From Treponema sp. UBA4377 (GTDB lineage Bacteria; Spirochaetota; Spirochaetia; Treponematales; Treponemataceae): a DNA stretch of 27,814 nucleotides. Both the position numbers and the translations under genes were made by a program. The stretch spans positions 1 to 27,814 of the forward strand of contig DGRX01000020.1 of NCBI GenBank assembly GCA_002391235.1, in the 5' to 3' direction. How positions within the stretch are numbered: position 1 is the stretch's first letter; each line of letters starts with the position of its first letter. The notes under the pieces were generated by a model. That model was given only the letters and a program-made list of their open reading frames with translations. It did no database searches and was not told the origin of the DNA. Below are positions 6,409-14,435 of the stretch, in pieces.

Positions 6409-7605
6409 ATGACTGTTTTTTCTAGTTCATTGATTTGGTTTGGAGCCGGAGTTTCCATCGCGGAAATTATTACCGGAACTTATTTCGCGCCGCTAGGCTT
6501 TGCAAAAGGAATGGCGGCGATTGCAATCGGACACGTTCTTGGCTGCGCGCTTTTGTTTATGACAGGCGTGATTGGCGCAAAGAAAAAAATGGCCGCCATG
6601 CAAACGACCGCTTTGTCGTTTGGAAAAATTGGCGCCAAGTTTTTTGGCCTTTTGAACGCGGCGCAGCTTTTGGGCTGGACAGGAATTATGATTTATGACG
6701 GCTCCCTCTGCGCAAACACAATCATTAACGGCGCCAAAGACTATTCAAAGGTCGCCGCGCTTGCGATTGGCGTCTTGATTGTTGTTTGGATTTTGGCTGG
6801 CGTGCGAAACCTGGACAAGCTTAACTTTGCCGCGGCGATCGCTCTTTTTTGCCTTACGATTTTGTTGTGCGTAAAGATTTTTGGCGGAGCGGCTTCTGGC
6901 GCTGCGATGGCGGCCGGCACGGCGGGCGAAGGAATGGCGGATCAGGCGCTTTCGTTTGGAGCTGCGATAGAGCTTTCTGTCGCGATGCCGCTTTCTTGGC
7001 TTCCTGTAATCAGCGACTACACAAAGGACGCAAAGCGGCCTGTCGCAGTTTCGCTTGCCGCGGCTGTCGTCTACTTTTTGGTCAGCGTTTGGATGTACGC
7101 GATTGGAATGGGGGCTGCGATTGTGGCGGGAGAAAGTTCCATCGACATCGTGATGCTAAAGACTGGTTTGGGAATCGCCGCGCTTGTGATTGTCGTTCTT
7201 TCAACCGTGACAACGACTTACCTTGACGCGTACTCCGCCGGCGTTTCAAGCCAAAGCGTTCACTCTAAAATCAACATAAAGGCCGCCGCGATAATTGTCG
7301 CCGTTTTGGGAACGGTCGGCGCGATTCTATTTAACATGGACAACATCACGGACTTTTTGTATTTGATTGGAAGCGTATTCGCTCCGATGACCGCGATTTT
7401 GCTCGCCGACTTTTTTGTTTGCAAAAACGATTCGTCGGCTAAAAAAATCGACGCGGCGCGCATTGTTGTGTGGATTTTGGGCTTTGCGCTTTACAGGCTT
7501 TTCATGCGCTTTGACTTTGTCTTTGGCTGTACGCTTCCCGCGATGGCCGCGACTTTTGTCTTGGCGCTTGCGGCTGGAAGATTGTCGGGTCAAGCCCGAC
7601 AATGA
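6409..7605 (+). CDS. cytX: NCS1-family permease, probable hydroxymethylpyrimidine transporter (CytX-like)
   Basis: 398 residues, about 12 hydrophobic segments, in the cytosine permease/NCS1 family. The N-terminal WFGAGVSIAEIITGTYFAPLG and the LLGWTGIMIYDGS segment resemble CytX, the HMP transporter often found under TPP riboswitches. Position as fourth gene of the thi operon supports HMP or a related thiamine precursor as substrate. ATG 6409 is chosen because GGAGG lies 7 bases upstream; a TTG 18 bases earlier would swallow that SD. The 3' end is unusual: the last residues and the TGA stop are encoded by a perfect palindrome (7581-7603), as if a repeat had inserted into the gene end. Confidence 0.85.
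   Translation: MTVFSSSLIWFGAGVSIAEIITGTYFAPLGFAKGMAAIAIGHVLGCALLFMTGVIGAKKKMAAMQTTALSFGKIGAKFFGLLNAAQLLGWTGIMIYDGSLCANTIINGAKDYSKVAALAIGVLIVVWILAGVRNLDKLNFAAAIALFCLTILLCVKIFGGAASGAAMAAGTAGEGMADQALSFGAAIELSVAMPLSWLPVISDYTKDAKRPVAVSLAAAVVYFLVSVWMYAIGMGAAIVAGESSIDIVMLKTGLGIAALVIVVLSTVTTTYLDAYSAGVSSQSVHSKINIKAAAIIVAVLGTVGAILFNMDNITDFLYLIGSVFAPMTAILLADFFVCKNDSSAKKIDAARIVVWILGFALYRLFMRFDFVFGCTLPAMAATFVLALAAGRLSGQARQ
7581..7603. repeat. Perfect palindromic repeat at the cytX 3' end
   Basis: ATTGTCGGG (7581-7589), loop TCAAG, CCCGACAAT (7595-7603). A related GCCCGG-CTTGA-CCGGGC lies at 26307-26323, with a loop complementary in sequence. There is no T-run, so it is not a standard terminator. Confidence 0.75.
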
Positions 7606-7639
7606 CAAGTTGCGTGAAGCGTCCGAAAGGATGCGGCAA

Positions 7640-7668
7640 TTGACCCAAGGGCGCCGCGTCGTTATAAT
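7640..7668 (+). promoter_or_regulatory. Strong promoter of the methyltransferase gene, predicted leaderless
   Basis: TTGACC (7640-7645), 17-base spacer, perfect TATAAT (7663-7668), then 6 bases to ATG 7675. The transcription start should fall on or beside the ATG. A GCGC site (7651-7654), the likely target of the enzyme, lies in the spacer. Confidence 0.75.
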
Positions 7669-7674
7669 TTAGGA

Positions 7675-8694
7675 ATGATAGAAGTTCAAGGCTCGCCGCT
7701 TTCCGGCATGACATTCATAGACTTGTTTGCTGGACTCGGCGGCTTTAGGCTGGCCCTTGAATCTTTGGGCGCGCGCTGCGTTTATTCCAGCGAATGGGAC
7801 AAGCAGGCGCAAAATGTTTACCAAGAAAACTTTGGCGAGCGTCCTAACGGCGACATAACCAAGGTGGACGAAAAAACAATTCCCGACCATGACATTTGTT
7901 GCGCCGGCTTTCCCTGCCAGGCCTTTTCGATTAGCGGAAAAATGCGCGGCTTTGAAGACAGCCGCGGAACATTGTTCTTTGACGTGGCGCGCATCGTAAA
8001 AGAAAAAAAGCCAAAAGTCGTTTTTATGGAAAACGTGCGGAACTTCGCGCGCCACGACGGAGGCCGCACGCTTAAAGTCGTTCAAAAAACGATGGAAGAT
8101 TTGGGCTACGCTTTTTATTGGAAAGTATTGAGCGCTCTTGATTACGGCGTTCCGCAAAAGCGCGAGCGCGTTTACATGGTTTGCTTTAGAAAAGATTGTT
8201 TTTGCGGAGCGGAAGGCGCTTCGGCCGGCGCTTCATGCGAAATCAATTTTGAATTTCCAAAGCCTATTCCGCTGGCGCGCCACGTGGAAGATTTTTTGCT
8301 TCCTGAATCCGACGAAACACTCGCGCTTTGCGACGAGCGCTACCCGATGGTCTTTAATCCCAAAAAGAAAGAAAAATACAGTTCAAAGGCCATCAAGCTT
8401 GCGATAGTGAACAAGGGCGGCCAGGGCGAGCGCGTCTATTCAACAAAGGGAATCGCCGTCACATTGAGCGCTTACGGCGGCGGAGTATTCGCTAAAACCG
8501 GCGGCTATCTGGTCAACGGAAAGCCGCGCCGCTTGCATCCGCGCGAGTGCGCCCGCTTGATGGGCTATCCTGATTCCTACAAAATTTCAAAAAGGCCCAA
8601 CCAAGCCTACAAGCAGTTCGGAAACTCTGTCGTGGTTGACGTTCTTCAGTTTATCGCGCTTCAAATCGCAAAGACGCTAAAGAGCGCGAATTAA
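7675..8694 (+). CDS. DNA (cytosine-5) methyltransferase, M.HhaI-like
   Basis: 339 residues. All the C5-methyltransferase motifs are in order: I (FIDLFAGLGGFRLALES, 14-30), IV (GFPCQAFS with catalytic Cys81), VI (MENV, Glu119), VIII (QKRERVYMV, 161-169), IX (RLHPRECARLMGYPDSY) and X (QAYKQFGNSV). The N-terminus (MIEV...), Cys81, and the recognition region (GERVYSTKGIAVTLSAYGGG, AKTGGYLVNGK) are very close to what I recall of M.HhaI, which methylates the inner C of GCGC. That similarity fixes the start at 7675 and suggests the same target. A Cys/Gly/Ala-rich stretch near residues 172-188 looks like an insertion relative to M.HhaI. It is followed one base later by vsr. No partner endonuclease gene is adjacent. 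Confidence 0.95.
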   Translation: MIEVQGSPLSGMTFIDLFAGLGGFRLALESLGARCVYSSEWDKQAQNVYQENFGERPNGDITKVDEKTIPDHDICCAGFPCQAFSISGKMRGFEDSRGTLFFDVARIVKEKKPKVVFMENVRNFARHDGGRTLKVVQKTMEDLGYAFYWKVLSALDYGVPQKRERVYMVCFRKDCFCGAEGASAGASCEINFEFPKPIPLARHVEDFLLPESDETLALCDERYPMVFNPKKKEKYSSKAIKLAIVNKGGQGERVYSTKGIAVTLSAYGGGVFAKTGGYLVNGKPRRLHPRECARLMGYPDSYKISKRPNQAYKQFGNSVVVDVLQFIALQIAKTLKSAN

Positions 8695-8695
8695 G

Positions 8696-9148
8696 ATGGA
8701 CACGCTTACAAAAGAACAGCGGCATTTTGTAATGTCGCAAATAAAAAGCCGCGACACCAAGCCAGAGCTTTTGGTTCGTTCCTACTTGCACAAACTGGGC
8801 TTTCGCTTTAGGAAAAACGACAAGCGCCTGACAGGAAAGCCCGACCTTTACTTTCCGCGCTATTACGCCGTGATTTTTGTGAACGGCTGTTTTTGGCACG
8901 GCCACCGTTCCTGCCGCAAAGTGAGGATTCCAAAAAGCAACACGGAATATTGGACCCAAAAAATAGAGCGCAACAAAGAGCGCGACAAGGAAGAAGTCAA
9001 AAGCCTTTTGGAGCAAGGCTACAGAGTCGGCGTTGTCTGGGAATGTTCGATTACAGGAAAAAATCGCGCGCAAAAAATTCAAGCCCTCTCCGAAAGCGTC
9101 GCGCTTTGGCTTGAAGAGGGCTTTGACCAAAACTACAAAGAATTCTAA
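8696..9148 (+). CDS. vsr: Very short patch repair (Vsr) mismatch endonuclease
   Basis: 150 residues, normal Vsr length. Vsr nicks beside T:G mismatches made when 5-methylcytosine deaminates, starting repair back to C:G. The sequence shows the SRDTKPELLVRSYLHKLGFRF start, the catalytic Asp50 in GKPDLYFP, and the zinc/catalytic cluster GCFWHGHRSC (Cys65, His68, His70, Cys73) with Cys117 in VVWECS. It begins one base after the methyltransferase stop, so the two are one unit, and it should repair the sites that enzyme methylates. Its stop overlaps the convergent urtA-like stop by 4 bases. Confidence 0.95.
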   Translation: MDTLTKEQRHFVMSQIKSRDTKPELLVRSYLHKLGFRFRKNDKRLTGKPDLYFPRYYAVIFVNGCFWHGHRSCRKVRIPKSNTEYWTQKIERNKERDKEEVKSLLEQGYRVGVVWECSITGKNRAQKIQALSESVALWLEEGFDQNYKEF

Positions 9149-10344
9149 AGGCCCTTTGCCCAAATGTAAGTGCTAAGGTAGGGGTCCGGCTTAATCGCGC
9201 TTGGGCTTTCCCAAACTTCGTCAATCAAGCCTTTTGAATTTATGCGGCCAATGCGGACTCGTTTTTGCAAGTGCTGGTTTTCGCCGTCGATTTTTACGAT
9301 TCCTTCGGGCGCGTCGTAGCTTAAGCCTTTGGCGGCGATTCTGACTTTTTCGGTGTCAAAGGAGCCGGCTTTTTCGCAAGCCAAGGCCCACAGCTGGACG
9401 GCGATGTAAGCGGCCTCCATCGGGTCTCCGATAATTCTGTCTTGGCCGTACAACTCCTTGTAGCGCTGGACAAAAGTTTTGTTTTGGAATGACGCGATTG
9501 TTTGGAAGTAACACCATGTTGCCAGATGGCCTTCGACAAACTGTGGGCCGATGTAAACCGCCTCTCTTTCTGAAACGGAAAAGCTCATTACAGGAATGTC
9601 TTTGGGCGTAACGCCGGCCTCCCGGAGCTGGATAAAAAAGGCTTTGTTGGACGCGCCGTTGATTGTGTTGATTATGACGTCGGGTTTTTTGGCGACTATG
9701 TCTTGAATTACGTCCCTAAAATTGTCGGCGTCAAGCGGCTTGTATTCCTCTCCGACTACAACGCCTCCCAAATAATTCAAGTGCGCCTTTGCGATTTTGT
9801 TTGCCGTTCGCGGAAAGATGTAGTCCGAGCCGACTAAGTACATGCGCTTTCCAAAATTGTCAAAGCAGAATTCAACGCCTGGAGCGACTTGCTGGTTTGG
9901 CGCGCTTCCAGTGTACATTATGTTTGGGCTTGCTTCCATTCCTTCATATTGCAAGGGGTACCAAAGCAAGCCGTAAATGTCGGGCGACTCGACGACGCTA
10001 AGGACTTCCTTTCTTGAAGCGGACGTCCAGCAGCCGAAAATTGTCGCGACTTTGTCTTCCTCGAACATCTTTCTCGCTTGTTTTTTAAACACGGCTGGAT
10101 CGCTTTGGCCGTCAAGCTGAACGATTTGGATTTGCTTTCCAAGTACGCCGCCCTTTGCGTTTATTTCGCTAATCGCCATTTTTTCGGCGTTGGCCAAGCC
10201 TTCTTCGCTTTTTGCCATCGCTCCCGTCAGCGAATGCAAGATTCCCACTTTTACGACGTTTTGATTTTTTTTGTTTGAGCAAGCCGCCGTTAATGCAACT
10301 AAAATGCTTGCGGCCGCAAGCGCCAAGAATTTATTGGCTTTCAT
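9145..10344 (-). CDS. UrtA-like periplasmic amide/urea-binding lipoprotein
   Basis: 399 residues. A signal with LTAAC (Cys22) indicates a lipoprotein. The rest is a type I periplasmic binding protein of the UrtA/AmiC (amide or urea binding) group: KVGILHSLTGAMA at the start of the fold, GLLWYPLQYEGMEASPNIMYTGSAPNQQ, and VEGHLATWCYFQTI. UrtA normally feeds an ABC transporter (UrtBCDE), but no permease or ATPase gene is nearby. Instead it overlaps the upstream adenylate cyclase gene by 4 bases (ATGA) with an SD (GGGAGG) inside the cyclase's end. This coupling suggests it may present a ligand to the cyclase's periplasmic domain rather than to a transporter; that is inference. Confidence 0.85.
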   Translation of the reverse strand: MKANKFLALAAASILVALTAACSNKKNQNVVKVGILHSLTGAMAKSEEGLANAEKMAISEINAKGGVLGKQIQIVQLDGQSDPAVFKKQARKMFEEDKVATIFGCWTSASRKEVLSVVESPDIYGLLWYPLQYEGMEASPNIMYTGSAPNQQVAPGVEFCFDNFGKRMYLVGSDYIFPRTANKIAKAHLNYLGGVVVGEEYKPLDADNFRDVIQDIVAKKPDVIINTINGASNKAFFIQLREAGVTPKDIPVMSFSVSEREAVYIGPQFVEGHLATWCYFQTIASFQNKTFVQRYKELYGQDRIIGDPMEAAYIAVQLWALACEKAGSFDTEKVRIAAKGLSYDAPEGIVKIDGENQHLQKRVRIGRINSKGLIDEVWESPSAIKPDPYLSTYIWAKGL

Positions 10345-13300
10345 TTTTTTCCTCCCGGCAGAATGTCGTAAGTCGTCATAATGCCTTTGCCTTTAATGTC
10401 GCATTCAATCGGCTCGCTAAAGTTAAAGTTCGACGCGCCCTTGATTCTTTCGTAAACCGCTTCTGAAATTTTTATTTCGCCGGGCGTCGCCGCGCTTTCC
10501 ATGCGGCTTGCGACATTGACTGTGTTTCCCCAAACGTCGTAGATGAATTTCGTCTTTCCGATAACGCCGGCGTTGGCGGGGCCTGAGTTCAAGCCGATTC
10601 TAATGTTGAATTTTATCATCGCCTTTTCGTTGTAGGCCGCCAAGTCTTCCATCATTCCAAGCGCGAACTTTACCATTATCTCGGCGTGGCGTTCGTTGGG
10701 CTCTGGTAAGCCGCAGCCGGCCATGTAAGCGTCTCCGATTGTCTTGATTTTTTCAACGCCCATGTTTTTGGCTCGCTCGTCAAAGCGGCTGAACAAGTCG
10801 TTTAGCGCGAAGGCGATTTCTTCCGCCGTGTGCTCGCTTGAAGTCTTTGTGAAGTTTTGGATGTCGGAGAACAAAATCGTCACGTCAGAGAAGTTTTCGC
10901 CGATTGAGTGAATGTTGTCGCGCAATTCGTTGGCAATCTTGTGCGGCAAAATGGCGTGCAGCAATTGGTCTGACTTTTCTTTCTCGATTTCCAACTGCTT
11001 TGTGCGCTTTTTCACCAAATTTTCCAAGCGAAGGTTTTCTAGCTTGATTCGCCTTTGCTTTAAGTAAAAGATTGTCACGACCGTTCCAAAGAAAGCGATT
11101 GTGGCCAAAACCCAAAACCATTTTGTTTGGTAAAAGTAGGGCTTTTGGACAAAGAGCATTGTCTCGGCTTTTGGAGAAATCAAGCCCTCGCCGTTAATCG
11201 CGTTGACCATGAATGTGTGGCGGCCAGGCTTTAGGTTGGTGTATGAAATCGTCCTTATTGAGCTTGCTTCCGAAAAATCGTCTTCAAAGCCGGTCAGCCT
11301 GTGTATGAATTTTATTTTTTCAGGCGCGTTAAAGCTGAGGCCTGTGTATTTGATTTCGACGCGCTTTGTTCCCGGCTTTAGCTCGATAAAGTTGGTCGAC
11401 TGTTTTTGTTCCACAGAGTCAATTTTTATTGTTTCGATGCAGACCAATGGAAGGACTGGATTTGCGCGAACTTTTTGCGGGTCGTAAATCGCGAAGCCGT
11501 CAACCGTCGCAAACCACAAGCGGCCAAGGCGGTCGCACATGCTCAATGAAGTTGACGTTGGGCCGTCGGAATCAAAGCCTTCGTTTTTGTTGTAATACTT
11601 GATCGCGATTTTTCCTCTTGTTCCTTCCGCCGCCGCGACAAAGTCCTCAAAGGGAGCGCAGGCAATTCCGTAATTGCTGGTTATCCACGCTTGGTTCATC
11701 TTGTCAAAGAAAATTTGGAAGACGGAATCCGTTTCCAGGCCGTTGACTGAATTCACTGTTTGGAATTTTGTCGGCAAGCGCTGCTGGGAACTGTCGTAGG
11801 ACGGACAGCGGGCGAGCCCTGTTCCTGTGCTAATCCAATAAGAGCCTTGCTTGTCTTGGCAAATCTTGAATATGATGTTTCCGGGCAAGCCGTGCTCGGA
11901 TGTTTGCCGGCCAAGAATCGTTTCGTCTTTCATGTAGTAAACGCCGCCGCCGTCGGTTCCAATCCAGAACAAGTCGTTCTTGTCCTTGTAAATGCACATG
12001 ATGTATTCGTTTGTGAGTCCGTTGACTTGGCGGAAATTTTTTATGCTTCCGTCCCGGTGAATCACGCTAAGGCCGTTTGTCGTTCCCACGTATATTTCGC
12101 CGGGCTGGCTTTCTATCGCGACGCGGATTTTGTTTCCCGCGAGTCCGTCGTCCGTCGACCAGGTTTTTATTTGGCCGGAGCGGACGTTGTACCTGATGAG
12201 TCCCGGCTTTGAATAGCAGCAGGCCAAGATGTCGCCGTTGGAGACGATTTCTACGTGGCGGACGCGAATCTCTTTTGTAAAATCCGTAAGACGGTTGTAA
12301 AACGGTTTTCCGTTTTTGTATGCAAGAACTCCTTTGTCGGTCGCAAGCCAAACCGTTCCGTCGCGCCCTTCGGCAATGGCGTTTGTTGTGTTGGAGCTTT
12401 TTACCATTTTAAAGCGGCCTTGCGTCAGTTTTCCGACTCCGTTCCTGTCTGTCGAAATCCAAATGTTTCCTTCGCGGTCGCAAATTATTTTATTGATTTT
12501 GGCGCCTTCTATTCCCTTTATGCGGCATTCATAGAATTTTCCGCCGCTATATGCGACAAGGCCTTCGTCTGTTCCAAACCAAATGTTTCCGTCGGGAGCG
12601 GGGTAAATCGTTCCTGTGGCCGTGTAGTCCAAAAAGGTTCCTGTCAAAACTCGCGCGGCCTTTCCGTTCTTTATTTGGTAGATGCCCTTTGTTCCAAGCG
12701 CTATCCAATAGTTTCCTTGCTTGTCTTGCGTTATCGCCGTTGCTGTGTATTCTCCGAAAGAGTTCATAAAGGGAACGGATCGGAAAAGTCCGTTGATGAA
12801 AATGAAAAGTCCTTTTTCGTTTTCTGTCGTAAGCCAAACGCAGCCTGCGGTGTCGCAGTAAAGGCTTGTGCAAAGAATTCCCTTCGCAACCGTTCCCGGC
12901 TCAAACTGCGGATTTATTAAATGCTTTTCGTGGGTCAAGCAAACAACGCCAGCCGACGTTCCAATCCAAATGTTTTGCTTTTTGTCCTCGACAATCGCGC
13001 GGACTGAATTGTTCGGAAGGCCGTTTTGCGTCGTAAAGGACAAGTTGTTTCCGTCGTGGGAAAGCATTTGCAAGCCTTCGTCGTTTGAGCAAACCCAAAT
13101 GTTTCCGTCAGTGTCCTGCAAGAGCGCCCTGGCCGAAGCGAACGTTATGTTGTTGTCTTTTCCCCGCCTCAGCGTGGTGAATTCCAAGCCGTCAAAGCGG
13201 ACAAGGCCTTCGTAAGTTCCGATATTGATAAAGCCGTCGCGAGTCTGTATTACGTCGGTGGCGGTGGTTCCTTTAAGCCCGCCAAAGGAATTCCACGATT

Positions 13301-13391
13301 GGTAGACATAATTGTCAAAAAATGAGTCTTCCGCAAAGGAAGCGCCCGCAAGAACAAGGCCCGCGAGAATGAACGAAAACGATCTTTTCAT
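10341..13391 (-). CDS. Transmembrane adenylate cyclase with periplasmic beta-propeller sensor
   Basis: 1016 residues from ATG 13391. In order: signal peptide (to about residue 20, ASFA), a long array of two-component-regulator-type propeller repeats (recurring GNIWIGT/GL patterns, about 25-660), a Y_Y_Y domain (about 665-750, ending near TMLFVQKPYF), one membrane helix (about 755-778), a coiled coil, and a class III cyclase domain (about 830-1016). Metal-binding Asp residues are in LFSDIQNFT and KTIGDAYMA. Lys in EKIKTIGD and Asp in YDVWGNTVN are the adenine-type specificity residues, and GNTVNVASRM carries the transition-state Asn and Arg, so cAMP is the expected product. ATG 13391 is preferred to one 36 bases upstream because it starts a proper signal peptide and a promoter ends 7 bases before it. 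The urtA-like gene follows with a 4-base overlap. Confidence 0.92.
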   Translation of the reverse strand: MKRSFSFILAGLVLAGASFAEDSFFDNYVYQSWNSFGGLKGTTATDVIQTRDGFINIGTYEGLVRFDGLEFTTLRRGKDNNITFASARALLQDTDGNIWVCSNDEGLQMLSHDGNNLSFTTQNGLPNNSVRAIVEDKKQNIWIGTSAGVVCLTHEKHLINPQFEPGTVAKGILCTSLYCDTAGCVWLTTENEKGLFIFINGLFRSVPFMNSFGEYTATAITQDKQGNYWIALGTKGIYQIKNGKAARVLTGTFLDYTATGTIYPAPDGNIWFGTDEGLVAYSGGKFYECRIKGIEGAKINKIICDREGNIWISTDRNGVGKLTQGRFKMVKSSNTTNAIAEGRDGTVWLATDKGVLAYKNGKPFYNRLTDFTKEIRVRHVEIVSNGDILACCYSKPGLIRYNVRSGQIKTWSTDDGLAGNKIRVAIESQPGEIYVGTTNGLSVIHRDGSIKNFRQVNGLTNEYIMCIYKDKNDLFWIGTDGGGVYYMKDETILGRQTSEHGLPGNIIFKICQDKQGSYWISTGTGLARCPSYDSSQQRLPTKFQTVNSVNGLETDSVFQIFFDKMNQAWITSNYGIACAPFEDFVAAAEGTRGKIAIKYYNKNEGFDSDGPTSTSLSMCDRLGRLWFATVDGFAIYDPQKVRANPVLPLVCIETIKIDSVEQKQSTNFIELKPGTKRVEIKYTGLSFNAPEKIKFIHRLTGFEDDFSEASSIRTISYTNLKPGRHTFMVNAINGEGLISPKAETMLFVQKPYFYQTKWFWVLATIAFFGTVVTIFYLKQRRIKLENLRLENLVKKRTKQLEIEKEKSDQLLHAILPHKIANELRDNIHSIGENFSDVTILFSDIQNFTKTSSEHTAEEIAFALNDLFSRFDERAKNMGVEKIKTIGDAYMAGCGLPEPNERHAEIMVKFALGMMEDLAAYNEKAMIKFNIRIGLNSGPANAGVIGKTKFIYDVWGNTVNVASRMESAATPGEIKISEAVYERIKGASNFNFSEPIECDIKGKGIMTTYDILPGGKK

Positions 13392-13398
13392 GCCATAT

Positions 13399-13427
13399 AT
13401 TGTAAACCCAAAAAGCGAAATATGCAA
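13399..13427 (-). promoter_or_regulatory. Promoter of the cyclase gene, predicted leaderless
   Basis: Minus strand: TTGCAT (13422-13427), 17-base spacer, TACAAT (13399-13404), then 7 bases to ATG 13391. No SD precedes the ATG. Confidence 0.55.
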
Positions 13428-13447
13428 GAATTCCGCGATTTAGCCGC

Positions 13448-14425
13448 CTAAAGGCCGCCCAGGCTTTTTATCATTTTCAAGTCGGAGCTTTCGTCGCCGC
13501 CCTTTAGCGTAAGAAGGCCGCCGCTTACAAGCGCGTTGGCTCCGCTTAAAAGCGCTTCCCGGCCCTTGTCCAAAAGCGCGCTCCGGCCCGCTGCAAGGCG
13601 GATTTGGCTTTTAGGGTTTGCGAAGCGCAAAAGGGCAAGCGTCCTGTAAAAGCCTTCCTCGCCAAGCGGCGGCGCGCTTTCAAGCGGCGTTCCTTTTACC
13701 GGGCTTAGAATGTTCACGGGAATCGAGTCCGGCTGGATTTGCGAAAAAGCGAGCGCAAAGTCGATTCTGTCTTGGACGCTTTCTCCCATTCCCAAAATTC
13801 CGCCAGAGCACAATTCAAGCCCGGCTTCTTTTACGCTTTTGATGTAATCGATTTTTTCTTGGTATGTATGGGTGGAACAGACTTTTGGAAAATAGCGCTC
13901 GCTTGTCTCCAAGTTGTTTGCGACGCGGCTTGCTCCAGCCTCCTTTAGTTTTTGCAGGCGCTCTTTGTCCAAAATGCCGAGCGACGCGCAGACGCTAAAA
14001 TCAGAGCCGTGTTTTTCTTTTATCGCGCGGATTATGTCCAGCGCCTTTTCAAAGTCTTTTCCGTCCAGGCCGCGGCCGCTTGTGATGACGCAAATTCTTT
14101 TTACACCCGCGCTAAAATTTTGGTCCGCGATTTTAAGCGCGTCGCCGGCTTCCATCATCTTTTTTGTTTGGCAAGCCGCGGACCAAAAACGCGACTGGGC
14201 GCAGTACTTGCAGTCTTCCGAGCATTTTCCCTGCCGCGCGTTTATCAAGCCGCAAGGCTCGATTGACTTTCCGCAAAGCCTTTCCCTGATTTCGCCGGCG
14301 GCGCTTTTTAGTTCCTCCAAGTCGTGCCAAGCGTAAATTTTATGGGCGTCGCCTTTTGTTATTTTATAGCCGCCGCTAATTATATTTTCTTTTGTTTCCT
14401 GCAAAAAATTTTTCATGTCCGCCAT
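13448..14425 (-). CDS. bioB: Biotin synthase
   Basis: 325 residues, usual length. A radical-SAM enzyme that inserts sulfur into dethiobiotin. The SAM cluster Cys residues are 68, 72 and 75 in GLINARQGKCSEDCKYCAQS. Later BioB landmarks are NLETSERYFPKVC, GGILGMGES, PDSIPVNIL and RLAAGR, whose Arg is a cluster ligand. It is the last gene of the birA-bioYMN operon, starting 10 bases after bioN; an ATG 9 bases downstream is a possible alternative start. No bioA, bioD or bioF is in the window, so BioB may use dethiobiotin taken up by BioYMN or made elsewhere. Confidence 0.96.
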   Translation of the reverse strand: MADMKNFLQETKENIISGGYKITKGDAHKIYAWHDLEELKSAAGEIRERLCGKSIEPCGLINARQGKCSEDCKYCAQSRFWSAACQTKKMMEAGDALKIADQNFSAGVKRICVITSGRGLDGKDFEKALDIIRAIKEKHGSDFSVCASLGILDKERLQKLKEAGASRVANNLETSERYFPKVCSTHTYQEKIDYIKSVKEAGLELCSGGILGMGESVQDRIDFALAFSQIQPDSIPVNILSPVKGTPLESAPPLGEEGFYRTLALLRFANPKSQIRLAAGRSALLDKGREALLSGANALVSGGLLTLKGGDESSDLKMIKSLGGL

Positions 14426-14435
14426 TGCGCTCCGC

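Noticed and set aside
7669..8157. 162-codon open frame antisense to the methyltransferase
   Set aside because: The sense strand has all methyltransferase motifs; the antisense frame has no family features.
7675..9148. Complete restriction-modification system
   Set aside because: Only methyltransferase and Vsr are present; the following gene is a binding lipoprotein on the other strand.
8651..9163. 170-codon open frame antisense to vsr
   Set aside because: The sense product is an unambiguous Vsr of normal length.
12255..12920. 221-codon open frame antisense to the cyclase propeller
   Set aside because: Cys/Val-rich translation arising from the repeated propeller codons; no independent signals.
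13392..13447. Terminator for the biotin operon
   Set aside because: Only a weak hairpin and no T-run lie after bioB; the space is taken up by the cyclase promoter, so read-through into the cyclase gene is possible.
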